DNA from: Patescibacteria group bacterium | GTDB taxonomy: Bacteria; Patescibacteriota; Gracilibacteria; UM-FILTER-43-11 | Direction of reading: 5' to 3' | DNA: 42,854 nucleotides | NCBI GenBank assembly: GCA_018813295.1 | Contig: JAHJBZ010000067.1 | Span: forward strand, 1-42,854 | Shown: positions 30,880 through 38,994 of the stretch, piece after piece | Layout: each line of letters starts with the position of its first letter | Numbering within the stretch: the first letter of the stretch is position 1 | Position numbers and translations under genes: made by a program | Notes under the pieces: model-generated | The model's database searches: none | What the model was told of the DNA's origin: nothing | Seen by the model: the letters and a program-made list of their open reading frames with translations, nothing else

Positions 30880-31971
30880 TTATTTATTAAATCTGATTTG
30901 CAAATTAAAATTCAGATATTTATTCCCGTCTTTTTCGTAGATTTCACCATAACCGTGCCTACTCGTACTTGGTGTGTCCAATCTTGTGTTGCTGTACAGA
31001 TATTCCTGAAATTCATTTCTGTTATACAGGTGATAACAAACAATTTCCCCGTTTTCTTTAACGATGATATAACCGCCATGAGCCTTGGTATATCCGTCCC
31101 ACTCTTTAGCTGGTGTCATTCCTAATGCAATTGAAACTAAAAATTCTTTTATTTTGTATTCCACATCCTCCTTACTGAAATCGAATTTGTCAGACAGAAT
31201 GTTATTTCCATCCAGATACTCCACAAGTTCTGATATTGTTCTGCCTTTACCCGCAAAAAATCCTAAAACTATTTCAGCAAGAACTTCCGGGAATAATGAA
31301 TCTATCTTTCTGATATTTTTTCTGAATATTTCGCTTTCAGGATTATCAAATTCTATTTCACCGCCCATTTCATAAATTTTATTTACTCTGTCCTGAATTT
31401 TGGATCTGGTATTAATGGAGTTTATTGTTTTAATATCAATATTTTCACCGATTATTTTATAACGTAAATTAGTTGCCCCTGAAGAATTTAGAAGGGTTGA
31501 CGGTGAACCTAACATTGATTTAATGCTGAAGCCGAGTTCGGGTTTTATTGTGGTTACAGGATCATGAATTTTTATTATTAAATCCTGTTTTGTGGCACTG
31601 GAAGCTTTTATCTGTGTACACTGAAGTTTTTCCATTATTTCCTTTCCGATTTGAATTGAAAAAGTTCTACCTTCATTACCTTTCATACCTTCAAAAATTT
31701 CATTTACTTTGGATTTAATTTCCGATGAATTAATTACTGCAATTTCTTTCTTGTCGGGAGTTTTAATATGAATTTTTTCATCATTTTTTGAAATATCATA
31801 AATTTTTGTCCCGATTTGAGTTTCTTCACGGATAATTTCCAGTACAAAATAAAAATTATCCTCTATTTTATTTAGATTTTCATCGGCGGAATAAATAATT
31901 TTGTCTGTAAGTATTTTTATGAAAGCGTAAAATTCGCTCCATTCTCCAATATTTCCTGTAATCATATTCAA
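30880..31971 (-). CDS. HpaII-family type II restriction endonuclease
   Basis: A 363-residue protein matching the HpaII family: TGNIGEWSEFYAFIKILTD at the N-terminus, SADENLNKIEDNFYFVLEII, and the central block LGFSIKSMLGSPSTLLNSSG followed by ATNLRYKIIG, with Asp/Lys residues near KQDLIIKIHD and GFSIKS. HpaII cuts CCGG. The methyltransferase gene immediately upstream is of the m5C type, as needed for CCGG protection, and Vsr precedes that. The two genes are 6 bases apart. Cutting at CCGG is inferred from the family. Confidence 0.85.
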   Translation of the reverse strand: MNMITGNIGEWSEFYAFIKILTDKIIYSADENLNKIEDNFYFVLEIIREETQIGTKIYDISKNDEKIHIKTPDKKEIAVINSSEIKSKVNEIFEGMKGNEGRTFSIQIGKEIMEKLQCTQIKASSATKQDLIIKIHDPVTTIKPELGFSIKSMLGSPSTLLNSSGATNLRYKIIGENIDIKTINSINTRSKIQDRVNKIYEMGGEIEFDNPESEIFRKNIRKIDSLFPEVLAEIVLGFFAGKGRTISELVEYLDGNNILSDKFDFSKEDVEYKIKEFLVSIALGMTPAKEWDGYTKAHGGYIIVKENGEIVCYHLYNRNEFQEYLYSNTRLDTPSTSRHGYGEIYEKDGNKYLNFNLQIRFNK

Positions 31972-31977
31972 ATTTTA

Positions 31978-32913
31978 TTAGGCAGCAATAGCTTGCGGTG
32001 TCGGTGCAAATTCCTTGATATTTGTTTTTAGCGATTTTTCTGGAATTTTTATTTCACTTCGGTTAAGTGATTTAATTATTTCTTTTCCGACTGCCTGTAT
32101 GGCATTTATTGCTACACTATTGCCAAGTTGTTTCATGGCTTCGACGTAACTCACAGGAAAAACAAAGTCTTCTGGAAATCCCTGCATTATTTTTCCTTCT
32201 TCGGGTGAAAGTCTGCGTACTTTTCCATTCACAAGATACGCATCCCAATTACGTCTATCATCAATTCTTGAGCCACGACCTCCGCAACGCAAGGTAAAGC
32301 CAACTTTTCTGCTGCAATCACCTCCCCATATATCCGACATTGTGGTTTTAAGTTTTATCGGCTTAGGAAATTCAAAATCAATGTTTTTATCTCTAAAACC
32401 GACCATAAACAAACGAGGTCTTAATTGCGGTAATCCGAAATCGGAAGCTTTTACTATTTTCCAATAAAAAGAATAACCGAGATCTTTTTCAATAACTCTT
32501 TTTATCACTTCAAAAGTTTTTCCGTTGTTATGGTTCAAAAGACCTCTTACATTTTCAAGGAAAATAGCTTTCGGTTTTTTTATGTCGATTATTTCCGCAA
32601 TTTTAAAGAAGAGTGTACCTCTTGTATCTTCAAACCCCTTCTTAAAACCCGCCTGACTAAATGGTTGGCAAGGAAAACCAGCTGTTAAAATATCAAAATC
32701 ATCTATTTCGTTTTCAATATCTTTTATTGAATTTATATCTCCGTAAAATTTCTTTTTCTTAAATAAATCGGGTGAGATTTTTTGAAAGTAGTGTTTATAT
32801 GTTTTTCTAGCGTGTTTATCCCATTCACATGCAAAAATACATTCAGCCCCCAGATTATGGAAAGCCAAGTGAAAACCTCCGATCCCCGCAAATAAATCAA
32901 TAAACTTATACAT
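31978..32913 (-). CDS. DNA (cytosine-5) methyltransferase, partner of the HpaII-type nuclease
   Basis: The 311-residue enzyme has the ordered C5-MTase motifs: I FIDLFAGIGGFHLAF, IV with the catalytic Cys in TAGFPCQPFSQAG, VI FLENVRGL, VIII QLRPRLFMVGF, IX RRLSPEEGKIMQGFP and X KQLGNSVAINAIQ. The target-recognition region between VIII and IX (about 195-245) is short. It protects the host site of the neighbouring nuclease. Methylcytosine raises C-to-T change, which explains the Vsr gene just upstream. Confidence 0.95.
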   Translation of the reverse strand: MYKFIDLFAGIGGFHLAFHNLGAECIFACEWDKHARKTYKHYFQKISPDLFKKKKFYGDINSIKDIENEIDDFDILTAGFPCQPFSQAGFKKGFEDTRGTLFFKIAEIIDIKKPKAIFLENVRGLLNHNNGKTFEVIKRVIEKDLGYSFYWKIVKASDFGLPQLRPRLFMVGFRDKNIDFEFPKPIKLKTTMSDIWGGDCSRKVGFTLRCGGRGSRIDDRRNWDAYLVNGKVRRLSPEEGKIMQGFPEDFVFPVSYVEAMKQLGNSVAINAIQAVGKEIIKSLNRSEIKIPEKSLKTNIKEFAPTPQAIAA

Positions 32914-32960
32914 GTGTTTATATTACATATTTGAACGCAATTAGTTTAGTGAACTTTTGT

Positions 32961-33365
32961 TTACCTGTCAACAAATTTTTTTATTTTTTTATAGCACTTT
33001 TCAATGTCTTCTTTGATTTCATGCTCCCAAAAACGAATAGGTTCGATATTCAGTTTCTTTAATTTAATATCATTATCCAAATCTCTTTCGACATTTGATC
33101 TTATTTTTGCAGACCAGAATTTTTTGTTGGTTTTCGGACCCTTGAAGCAAAGTGCGCACTTGTGCCAAAAACAGCCATCAATAAAAACCGCTACCTTTTT
33201 CGGTCCGAAAAACAAATCGGGTTTTCCTGGTAATTTTGCGTGTAATCGGTAACCCCTCAAACCTTTATTCCAAATGTATTGTCGAAAAATAATTTCAAGT
33301 TTGGTATTTTTACCTTTAACTTGCGACATGTTATAGCTACGTTGTTGCTTTGTGTGTCTGTCCAT
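32961..33365 (-). CDS. vsr: Very short patch repair endonuclease Vsr
   Basis: A 134-residue protein with the Vsr signature: MDRHTKQQRSYNMSQVKGKNT, the PGKPDLFFGPKKVAVFIDGC block (catalytic Asp, metal site) and CFWHKCALC with the zinc-binding His/Cys residues, ending in IEPIRFWEHEI. It nicks beside T in T:G mismatches that come from deaminated 5-methylcytosine. It is first of the Vsr, methyltransferase, nuclease order, which is repeated in unit C. Confidence 0.95.
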   Translation of the reverse strand: MDRHTKQQRSYNMSQVKGKNTKLEIIFRQYIWNKGLRGYRLHAKLPGKPDLFFGPKKVAVFIDGCFWHKCALCFKGPKTNKKFWSAKIRSNVERDLDNDIKLKKLNIEPIRFWEHEIKEDIEKCYKKIKKFVDR

Positions 33366-33392
33366 TGGCTAACAATTAAATAATTATTTCAT

Positions 33393-34133
33393 TTAATTGC
33401 ATAATTTTGACCTTGTGCACCAGTCGTTCATAGCTTCAATCCCTAGCTGTTCGGCAAGACAACTTGTCGCCTTCATTGATGATGGGCATAATTCAATTTT
33501 ACATTCAGAACCTTCCTTGCATGCATATTCAATTTCTATTGAATTAATCGAGGCACCACCGTATTTTCCTGTTTCAGTAAATGGTGCAACTAATAAGTAG
33601 GTAACTGTTGGCGGTAAGAGTTTCATTTTATCCCAAAATTTTATAAATTTTGTGGCGCCATTGGTTTCATATTCATCTTGTGTTGTGCCGAATTCCGTTA
33701 TGCTTAAAAGGTCAATTGTTACATTGATTGGGTTATTGCTATTAAATGCCCCTCCTTTTTCTATTGTCTTTTTTACATCTAATCTATTTTTTGATTTGCG
33801 CACAGCATTAATAAGACCGCTTTCTTGCCCGAAATTGAATGTTAAAAATCTGTATCCTTCACCAACTGTTTCACCTCTAATATTGATTTTTGCCCAAATA
33901 AATTCGCCACCAATTGTTAATCTATTTGCTTCTGATAAGTAGTTATATCCGTAAGGATTTTCAGATGGAATGTATGACTTACTAAGAAGTTCTATTTTTT
34001 TAACCTCCAAAAGCTTATTTGTTTCAATATTGGCAGGTGGCGTATCAAAGGCAGGAGTTTCTATTTGTGAAGTTGGCTCAACTTTATCTTCAAAAATACC
34101 TGAAAATGTATTAATAAGTATGAAACCTAGCAC
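33393..34133 (-). CDS. Membrane-anchored or exported hypothetical protein with C-terminal Cys motifs
   Basis: With the GTG at 34131-34133 the protein has 246 residues, but the frame is open further upstream to about 34220 and its translation there (KSWLAKVIDILTILVGLVLG) completes a membrane helix that the GTG start would cut. No ATG, GTG or TTG exists in that extension; an ATT near 34211 is a candidate start. After the helix the protein is beta-rich and probably outside the cytosol. The end has Cys residues (YACKEGSECKIELCPSS, SCLAEQ, DWCTRSKLCN) that may form disulfides. Family unknown. It lies between the next membrane gene and vsr in unit A. Confidence 0.65.
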   Translation of the reverse strand: MLGFILINTFSGIFEDKVEPTSQIETPAFDTPPANIETNKLLEVKKIELLSKSYIPSENPYGYNYLSEANRLTIGGEFIWAKINIRGETVGEGYRFLTFNFGQESGLINAVRKSKNRLDVKKTIEKGGAFNSNNPINVTIDLLSITEFGTTQDEYETNGATKFIKFWDKMKLLPPTVTYLLVAPFTETGKYGGASINSIEIEYACKEGSECKIELCPSSMKATSCLAEQLGIEAMNDWCTRSKLCN

Positions 34134-34221
34134 AAGACCAACGAGAATTGTAAGAATATCAATAACTTTGGCAAGCCAACTCTTTTTTTGTTGCGTTTTT
34201 TCTTTATTAATATTTTCTTAA

Positions 34222-34581
34222 TTAGTTGTAATAAATATTTAATTTCTTAGTTTTTATTATTTTGTTTGCTAAGAATGCAAATATTGAAAAAATTAACCAT
34301 TTTATGAATAGTTTTAGGAGTTCTAACAGCAGAATATCCCGAGAAAAAATATCAAGCACTGGCTTGAAAAATAGTTTGTGAGAAAAGTCTCTGTAGTCAT
34401 CACCAAAAATAATAATACTTAAGAGAAAAAATGCACATAAAAACAATCCTTTCAGTTCTGCAGATCGGATTTCGGTTATTCCGTAAAGGAATGAAAAAGA
34501 AAATAGAATGCAACCTATAATAGCAACTATAAGTAAGCGTTTGCAGCTCCAAATCAAAATTTCATTTAGTCTTTTTTTCAT
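34222..34581 (-). CDS. Small integral membrane protein, 119 residues
   Basis: A basic N-terminus (MKKRLNEILIWSCKRLL) is followed by three to four hydrophobic segments (IVAIIGCILFSFSFLYGI, FLCAFFLLSIIIFG, FIKWLIFSIFAFLANKII). Not a family I know. It is the first gene of unit A in the direction of transcription, next to the gene for a membrane-anchored protein; the two may act together at the membrane. Confidence 0.7.
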   Translation of the reverse strand: MKKRLNEILIWSCKRLLIVAIIGCILFSFSFLYGITEIRSAELKGLFLCAFFLLSIIIFGDDYRDFSHKLFFKPVLDIFSRDILLLELLKLFIKWLIFSIFAFLANKIIKTKKLNIYYN

Positions 34582-34654
34582 TTCTTTTTATGAAAGGATA
34601 ACATAGATGAAGTATGAAAATCTATCAATCATTATAATTATTGTCAAATTATGT

Positions 34655-34722
34655 ATTGTTAAAAATGTTCTCAAGATATTCCTTTGTACGAACGGAGTGA
34701 GATATATGAAAAATGGGCAGTA
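34655..34722. repeat. Inverted repeat of unit A, right copy
   Basis: ATTGTTAAAAATGTTCTCAAGAT (34655-34677, quoted in two words: ATTGTTAAAAATG, TTCTCAAGAT) and TGAAAAATGGGCAGTA (34707-34722) are the reverse complement of the ends of 30147-30197. The copy ends 4 bases before the outer box of site 2. Confidence 0.85.
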
Positions 34723-34726
34723 TTTT

Positions 34727-34873
34727 GGCTAACGTTGCAGTTTATGCGATGTTGCTCAAATTCATTATACTTTTTGCGGAGCAACAATGAATTTGAGCAA
34801 TTTGGACGAAGTCCAATGGTACAATGGCTTGCAACGCAAACCATTGGCGCAGTCGTATAAACTGCTGTTGTAC
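34727..34873 (-). repeat. attC-like folded site 2
   Basis: Outer boxes are GGCTAAC (34727-34733) and GTTGTAC (34867-34873). The outer stem joins GCAGTTTATGCGA with TCGTATAAACTGC. Hairpin 1 has perfect 15-bp arms, TTGCTCAAATTCATT (34752) and AATGAATTTGAGCAA (34786). A small TTGGAC-GAA-GTCCAA hairpin (34802-34816) and CAATGGCTTGC/GCAAACCATTG (34823-34847) complete the fold. It lies 38 bases beyond the GNAT stop codon. Confidence 0.75.
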
Positions 34874-34877
34874 GATG

Positions 34878-34919
34878 TATCGAAAAGCATTGCGATAGCA
34901 ACAATCGTCATTTATTTTT
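34878..34919. repeat. Inverted repeat of unit B, left copy
   Basis: TATCGAAAAGCA (34878-34889) and AATCGTCATTTATTTTT (34903-34919) match the reverse complement of 35447-35492. The second block contains the GNAT stop codon. Confidence 0.8.
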
Positions 34920-35442
34920 TCGTGCGGTGAATTCTGTATTCAAGTATATGTTGCTTTTTACCGGACATATTCACTTCATCATATTCTCTTGCAATCTTTC
35001 CGCCTAAAAACTCTGGGATTCTTCTGCTCGGATAGTTTTCATCGACAACTGGATAAAGTAGATATTCATAATCTAAATTTTTATCTGCCCATTCTTTAAG
35101 TGCAATCATTGCCTCTTTACCATAGCTATTGCCATGGGCTGTTTTCTTTATCCAAATACCTAATTCTGGGGTTTTTCTATCAATATGATGAATTCCCGCA
35201 CAGCCTAAAAAATCTTTACCTTTCTTATCGAGTACGACGATCTGACAATTACTACCCTCTTCATTCTCTTTTATTGATGTTTCAATAAACTCGATCGTTT
35301 CCTCAATTTTTTCCGCTGGCTTGGGAAACATATGGGTTGTAATTTCTGTTGTAAACTCTCTGAAAATATCATCTTTGTATTCCAAAGTAATACCTTTTAG
35401 GTAAAGATTTTTAGTTTCAATGGTTATGTTTGAAGTATCCAT
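34912..35442 (-). CDS. GNAT family N-acetyltransferase (RimJ/RimL-like)
   Basis: With the ATG at 35440-35442 the protein has 176 residues (a TTG two codons earlier is less likely). It follows the RimJ/RimL plan: NITIETKNLYLKGITLEYKD, FLGCAGIHHIDRKTPELGIW, a diverged acetyl-CoA loop in KTAHGNSYGKEAMIALKEWA (in place of Q/RxxGxG/A), and YPVVDENYPSRRIPEFLGG. Substrate unknown: ribosomal protein N-termini, antibiotics or toxins are possible. GNAT genes are among the most frequent cargo of integron cassettes. Confidence 0.9.
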   Translation of the reverse strand: MDTSNITIETKNLYLKGITLEYKDDIFREFTTEITTHMFPKPAEKIEETIEFIETSIKENEEGSNCQIVVLDKKGKDFLGCAGIHHIDRKTPELGIWIKKTAHGNSYGKEAMIALKEWADKNLDYEYLLYPVVDENYPSRRIPEFLGGKIAREYDEVNMSGKKQHILEYRIHRTKK

Positions 35443-35446
35443 AAAC

Positions 35447-35492
35447 AAAAATAAATGGCGATTTAATTTTTCTCAAAAATTGCTTTTCGATA
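35447..35492. repeat. Inverted repeat of unit B, right copy
   Basis: AAAAATAAATGGCGATT (35447-35463) and TGCTTTTCGATA (35481-35492) are the complement of the left copy. The latter ends 4 bases before the outer box of site 3. Confidence 0.8.
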
Positions 35493-35496
35493 TGTT

Positions 35497-35615
35497 GTAC
35501 AACGTATGCGGTATATGCGACGTTTGTCATTGGTATAATATGCCGGAGGCTCACCAATGGCAAATGTGGGCGTTTGCCGTGCTGAGGCAATAAGCCGTAT
35601 ATAGCGCTGTTATAC
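35497..35615 (-). repeat. attC-like folded site 3
   Basis: Outer boxes are GTACAAC (35497-35503) and GTTATAC (35609-35615). The outer stem joins GCGGTATATGCG with CCGTATATAGCGC with bulges. Hairpin 1 is TTTGTCATTGGT (35523) with ACCAATGGCAAA; hairpin 2 is TTGCC-GTGCTGA-GGCAA, with a loop close to the GAGCCGA of sites 1 and 4. Confidence 0.75.
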
Positions 35616-35690
35616 GCCCCGAGCCCGGCGTGTTATAATATCCAAAACACGACGGGCGAGAGCGCAGCGGGGCGTGACCGGAGGGAACGA
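35616..35690. other. GC-rich structured stretch between site 3 and the unit C inverted repeat
   Basis: CGCCCC (35615-35620) pairs with GGGGCG (about 35669-35674) around an inner hairpin CCCGGCGTGTT/AACACGACGGG-like. It contains GAGAGCGCAGCG (35658-35669), the same 12 bases found between site 1 and the unit A repeat (30122-30133); AAGCGCAGCG occurs beyond site 4. No ORF. Confidence 0.65.
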
Positions 35691-35691
35691 G

Positions 35692-35739
35692 TTCAAAAAA
35701 TATTTTTCCATCTAAATAGACCTTTTGATAGGCTTTTAC
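35692..35739. repeat. Inverted repeat of unit C, left copy
   Basis: TTCAAAAAATATTTTTCC (35692-35709) and CTTTTGATAGGCTTTTAC (35722-35739) are exact 18-base complements of 42058-42075 and 42004-42021; the middle is shorter here. Confidence 0.85.
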
Positions 35740-35794
35740 TTAAACAAAAAATCAACAACCAAAATAAAAAATCTGTTTTGAAACGAGTTGGCGT

Positions 35795-36874
35795 TTAAAA
35801 TTTTTCGAAAATATGTTTGTTGTGATATTCCAGAAATTCAGGTTCTGGTGCAAATTTTTCAGGCAAATAAATCTTTTCATTTTCATATCTTCTAAAGAAA
35901 TTTGTTATTACCTCATCCTTATATCTTTCAAATGTTGCTTTAGAGATTTTAAGCCTAAAATCGGGTGTTACAGTTATCAATCCATTATCAAAGGCTTTAT
36001 CATGAAGTGCATTAAGACTTAGTCCATTTCGTGGGTTTAGTCTGTTTTTCTTGTCCTTACTCCAAGGGATAATATGACTGGCAATAAGTAGCTGTGGGAT
36101 TCTAATGCCAGTAATACAGCAAGTATTATTGTATGCACTTAGTACAAACTTTCTAAATAGAGACTGATTAATTCTTGTCTTCATCAGGGTTGATCTTTCA
36201 CTACCTTCTGGCAGATCAGTAACGTCTATCTCTGCGACCTGATCAATGCTTTGATGTGTCATATTTGCTATTAGATTTTCACTTTCATATGTTAGTTCTT
36301 CCCAGTTTCCATTAAACTCATCCCAAATTGCTTTATCTAGTTTACTTGCGTTAGTTAGACCACCGATGTTCCTTTTCTTTAATTCAGGGTCAAAACTACC
36401 GAAATTCCCAAGTTTCATAGCAACAGAGGATGGTGAACGTCCAATTATTTTTGCTGTTTCTATAACATTAGGGTTACCTGAAACAGCTTTGCTAAAGGGA
36501 ATTTTGCAATATAAGTTAAATGCGATGATGGTTTCTTCACGCGTCCAGTTCTTCGGTTTAGTTGAAAAAGGATTATTTACTTCATTCCAATTCTTTTTAT
36601 ATACCTGTCTGAAGCCTTCTTCTGCATTATTGATTTTCCACGCTGTGAATCCAATGCCTGGCACACCATCTTGGTTGATTACAAGAATTGTAAGCGGAGG
36701 CAGATCATTCTTTAGACAATAATCTTGTATAGGCTCAAGAATGCGACCTACTTGGCGAGCATGAACATCTCCAATCTTATCGCCTAATTCCTGATATCTT
36801 ATTTTACCTTTATCGTTGGCGACATCTGTGAGTATATCCCAGCATTTTTCTATTTGTTTGTTTTCTTTTTGCAT
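35795..36874 (-). CDS. HNH restriction endonuclease-like protein
   Basis: The 359-residue protein ends with an HNH domain (HNH_2 type): NNTCCITGIRIPQLLIASHI, IPWSKDKKNRLNPRNGLSLN, ALHDKAFDNGLITVTPDF. The first His is in ASHI, the Asn in NGLSLN and the last His in ALHDKAFD. The N-terminal region (KIRYQELGDKIGDVHARQVG, ILVINQDGVPGIGFTAW) looks like a winged helix or alkyltransferase-like DNA-reading fold, and the middle contains a SANT-like stretch (WTREETIIAFNLYCKIPF). It could be a restriction enzyme, perhaps directed at modified DNA. It follows the PD-(D/E)XK nuclease gene by 40 bases. Confidence 0.85.
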   Translation of the reverse strand: MQKENKQIEKCWDILTDVANDKGKIRYQELGDKIGDVHARQVGRILEPIQDYCLKNDLPPLTILVINQDGVPGIGFTAWKINNAEEGFRQVYKKNWNEVNNPFSTKPKNWTREETIIAFNLYCKIPFSKAVSGNPNVIETAKIIGRSPSSVAMKLGNFGSFDPELKKRNIGGLTNASKLDKAIWDEFNGNWEELTYESENLIANMTHQSIDQVAEIDVTDLPEGSERSTLMKTRINQSLFRKFVLSAYNNTCCITGIRIPQLLIASHIIPWSKDKKNRLNPRNGLSLNALHDKAFDNGLITVTPDFRLKISKATFERYKDEVITNFFRRYENEKIYLPEKFAPEPEFLEYHNKHIFEKF

Positions 36875-36914
36875 TTGTTAGGGATAAGGTTAATGGTGTG
36901 AAACGTCCGAGCTT

Positions 36915-37970
36915 CTATATATTTTCCGCTATTTCCTGAATTATTTCATCGGGCTGTCTGATTTTACCACTTTCAATAAGCTGATAAATCCTGTTTTTAG
37001 CAATAAACAGATTATTTCTTTTTAACTTTGGATCTCTGCCTAAAGTGGCCAGATTAAAAGAGTAAAATTTATCCTTTTTTAATTTAAAATTACCAAAAAC
37101 GTCATTGCCAATGCTTACATTAGACAGGCATTCGATATAAGTTTTTTTCTTTTTATAAATTAACTTAAAATTGCCTTTAACTTTAAATTTAGAAATATCT
37201 TCTTTTTCAGGATAAAGACTTTTTTCAATCTCAAGCTTCATTATTGAATCAAAATTCTTATATTCCTTAATTTTTAGAACATCTCTTCTGACTCCAGCCC
37301 GACTATAGAATGAAGTGGATTTTTTTTCATCAAACAATCTTGTTTCATACATATTCATACCTCTTTCAAATGCATATGCAAAATTTTCTAAATCCTCTGA
37401 TGAAATTATGAATTCTATTCTGCATTCAGCATTTAAGTCTGCAAACTTCTGAAAAATTGTGCTTTTATCCTGATTTTCGATTTCTTTCAGGAACATTCCG
37501 GTTAAATCGGTTGTTTTTGGGTTATTATTTATTGTTTCCGAATTAATTGAAGCATAAATCATATATATTTTATTGCTTCCTGCACTTCTTTTAATGGTGT
37601 TAAACTGCTCTTCTGTTAAACCTATCCAGCGGTCATTTTCAGAAGTGTTTTTTATCTCTACAAAAATTGCAGGCTCTCTTAAATTACCATTTTCCTCTAT
37701 ATGAATAATGTCCGGTTCATCCTTAACTTGTGCATTAGACTTAATATCAAAATCGAGCATATATTTTTTGTCACCATTAAGTTCTGTTAGTATTTTTTCA
37801 ATGCCGATTTCTGTTATTTTGCCTAATGTAAAGGCATCTAAGATGGCACCAAGTCCTCTGGGCTCACCGGTTGTTCTGCCTGTTGTATTTTTTGAGGGAT
37901 CAATATAGTAATTTGTTCCAAACTCAAAAACCCTTTTGAAGTCTTCAAGTGTAAGGCGATAATATTCCAT
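36915..37970 (-). CDS. PD-(D/E)XK-type restriction endonuclease, partner of the second methyltransferase
   Basis: A 351-residue protein without a family I can name. The likely active site is DEPDIIHIEE followed by REPAIFVEIKNTSEND, i.e. D, about 17 residues, ExK with the Asp in EPDI and EIK, typical for type II nucleases. The C-terminal third (LKIKEYKNFDSIMKLE to the end) is basic. It starts 10 bases after the C5-methyltransferase gene, parallel to the HpaII-type operon, so it is the nuclease of that modification enzyme. The recognition site is unknown. Confidence 0.75.
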   Translation of the reverse strand: MEYYRLTLEDFKRVFEFGTNYYIDPSKNTTGRTTGEPRGLGAILDAFTLGKITEIGIEKILTELNGDKKYMLDFDIKSNAQVKDEPDIIHIEENGNLREPAIFVEIKNTSENDRWIGLTEEQFNTIKRSAGSNKIYMIYASINSETINNNPKTTDLTGMFLKEIENQDKSTIFQKFADLNAECRIEFIISSEDLENFAYAFERGMNMYETRLFDEKKSTSFYSRAGVRRDVLKIKEYKNFDSIMKLEIEKSLYPEKEDISKFKVKGNFKLIYKKKKTYIECLSNVSIGNDVFGNFKLKKDKFYSFNLATLGRDPKLKRNNLFIAKNRIYQLIESGKIRQPDEIIQEIAENI

Positions 37971-37980
37971 TTCTTAATTT

Positions 37981-38994
37981 TTAAGATGCAAGTGCCATTC
38001 TTGATTCATTCGTTTCGAAGATATGATTAATTTTTATCACATCTTTTGGCTTATTCAGAATAGCCTTTTTCATCTCTTTTGCAATAGCTTCGATAACTGT
38101 TGTTGTTACTGAATTGCCTATTTGCTTATATAAACGTGAATCAGCAATGTTGGATGGCAACTTATAATCTGCCGGGTATCCCTGAAATCTAAGGCATTCC
38201 TGCGGTGTCAGTTTTCTTATACCTTTTCTATCATTGATTATCGGTACATTGTGACCGCCCATACCCATATTTGCTGTAAGTGTCGGGCAGACATTGCTTT
38301 TATTCTCCCTGACATAAATTCTGCGCCACTGATAAACTGTATCGGTTTTGGTTATTTTACCGTCAAGTTTTTCGAATAGGGGTTTATCGTTGTAGTAATA
38401 TTTTTTATCCACATTACCGTTCAGCAAATCTTCTATTTTTACTGTGCGTGTAATTTTTTCAGGAAATTTAAAATTGTCAGTTATTTCTTTGTCTTTAAAA
38501 CCGACAATATAAATTCTTTCACGGGTTTGCGGAACATTGCCGTAATCCATACTATTGAGAACTTTATGCTTAATGTGATAGCCGAGCCTTTCGAGGGTTT
38601 CGATTATCACTTTAAATGTATTTCCGTTATCATGTGCTTCAAGATTTTTTACGTTTTCCAGTAAAAATCCTTTTGGCTGTTTGACCTTAAGTATGCGGGC
38701 AATATCCAAAAACAAATTTCCTCTGCCTTTTTTGTCCTCAAAACCATGCCTATAACCTGCAACTGAAAAAGCCTGGCATGGGAAACCGCCTAAAAGATAA
38801 TCAAAATCCGGTAAATCGTAAGCATTAACCTTTGTAATATCGGCAACATCCAGCTTAACATCCTTAAAATTAAGATCGTAAGTCGCCTTACAATATTCAT
38901 CAAAGTCGTTAGCGTATACAGTGGTAAAACCGGCTTTTTCAAAGCCCAGTCTTATACCCCCAATGCCTGCAAATAAATCAATTGTTCTGAGCAT
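37981..38994 (-). CDS. DNA (cytosine-5) methyltransferase, second R-M system
   Basis: A 337-residue enzyme with motif I TIDLFAGIGGIRLGFEKAG, motif IV LGGFPCQAFSVAGYRHGFED (catalytic Cys), motif VI FLLENVKNLEAHDNGNT, motif VIII PQTRERIYIVGF, motif IX LTPQECLRFQGYPADY and motif X YKQIGNSVTTTVIEA. The target-recognition region (about 190-250) is unlike that of the first methyltransferase, so the sites differ. Its start overlaps the end of vsr by 17 bases, which means coupled translation. Confidence 0.95.
   Translation of the reverse strand: MLRTIDLFAGIGGIRLGFEKAGFTTVYANDFDEYCKATYDLNFKDVKLDVADITKVNAYDLPDFDYLLGGFPCQAFSVAGYRHGFEDKKGRGNLFLDIARILKVKQPKGFLLENVKNLEAHDNGNTFKVIIETLERLGYHIKHKVLNSMDYGNVPQTRERIYIVGFKDKEITDNFKFPEKITRTVKIEDLLNGNVDKKYYYNDKPLFEKLDGKITKTDTVYQWRRIYVRENKSNVCPTLTANMGMGGHNVPIINDRKGIRKLTPQECLRFQGYPADYKLPSNIADSRLYKQIGNSVTTTVIEAIAKEMKKAILNKPKDVIKINHIFETNESRMALAS

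Larger units (their letters stand above)
29961..34732 (-). mobile_element. Cassette-like unit A: HpaII-type R-M-Vsr and HNH genes
   Basis: The unit is bounded by sites 1 and 2, with limits set by analogy to cleavage at G^TT on the minus strand. Its first box (GTTAGCC, read on the minus strand at 34727-34733) is the exact complement of its last box (GGCTAAC, 30073-30079), and it has its own inverted repeats at 30147-30197 and 34655-34722. Cargo in transcription order: two membrane or secreted proteins of unknown role, vsr, a C5-methyltransferase, an HpaII-like nuclease and an HNH protein. At 4.8 kb it is long for an integron cassette. Confidence 0.65.
34733..35502 (-). mobile_element. Cassette-like unit B: single GNAT gene, 770 bp
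   Basis: This is the unit closest to a textbook integron cassette: one promoterless-looking ORF, almost no spare DNA and an attC-like site right after the stop. Boxes of the unit are GTTGTAC at its start (minus strand, 35497-35503) and GTACAAC at the beginning of site 2 (34867-34873), exact complements. Its inverted repeats (34878-34919 and 35447-35492) reach the stop codon on one side and nearly the start codon on the other. Confidence 0.7.

Noticed and set aside
34671-34904. 77-codon minus-strand frame across attC-like site 2
   Set aside because: It is made of the hairpin arms of the site and a unit-specific inverted repeat; no start signal.
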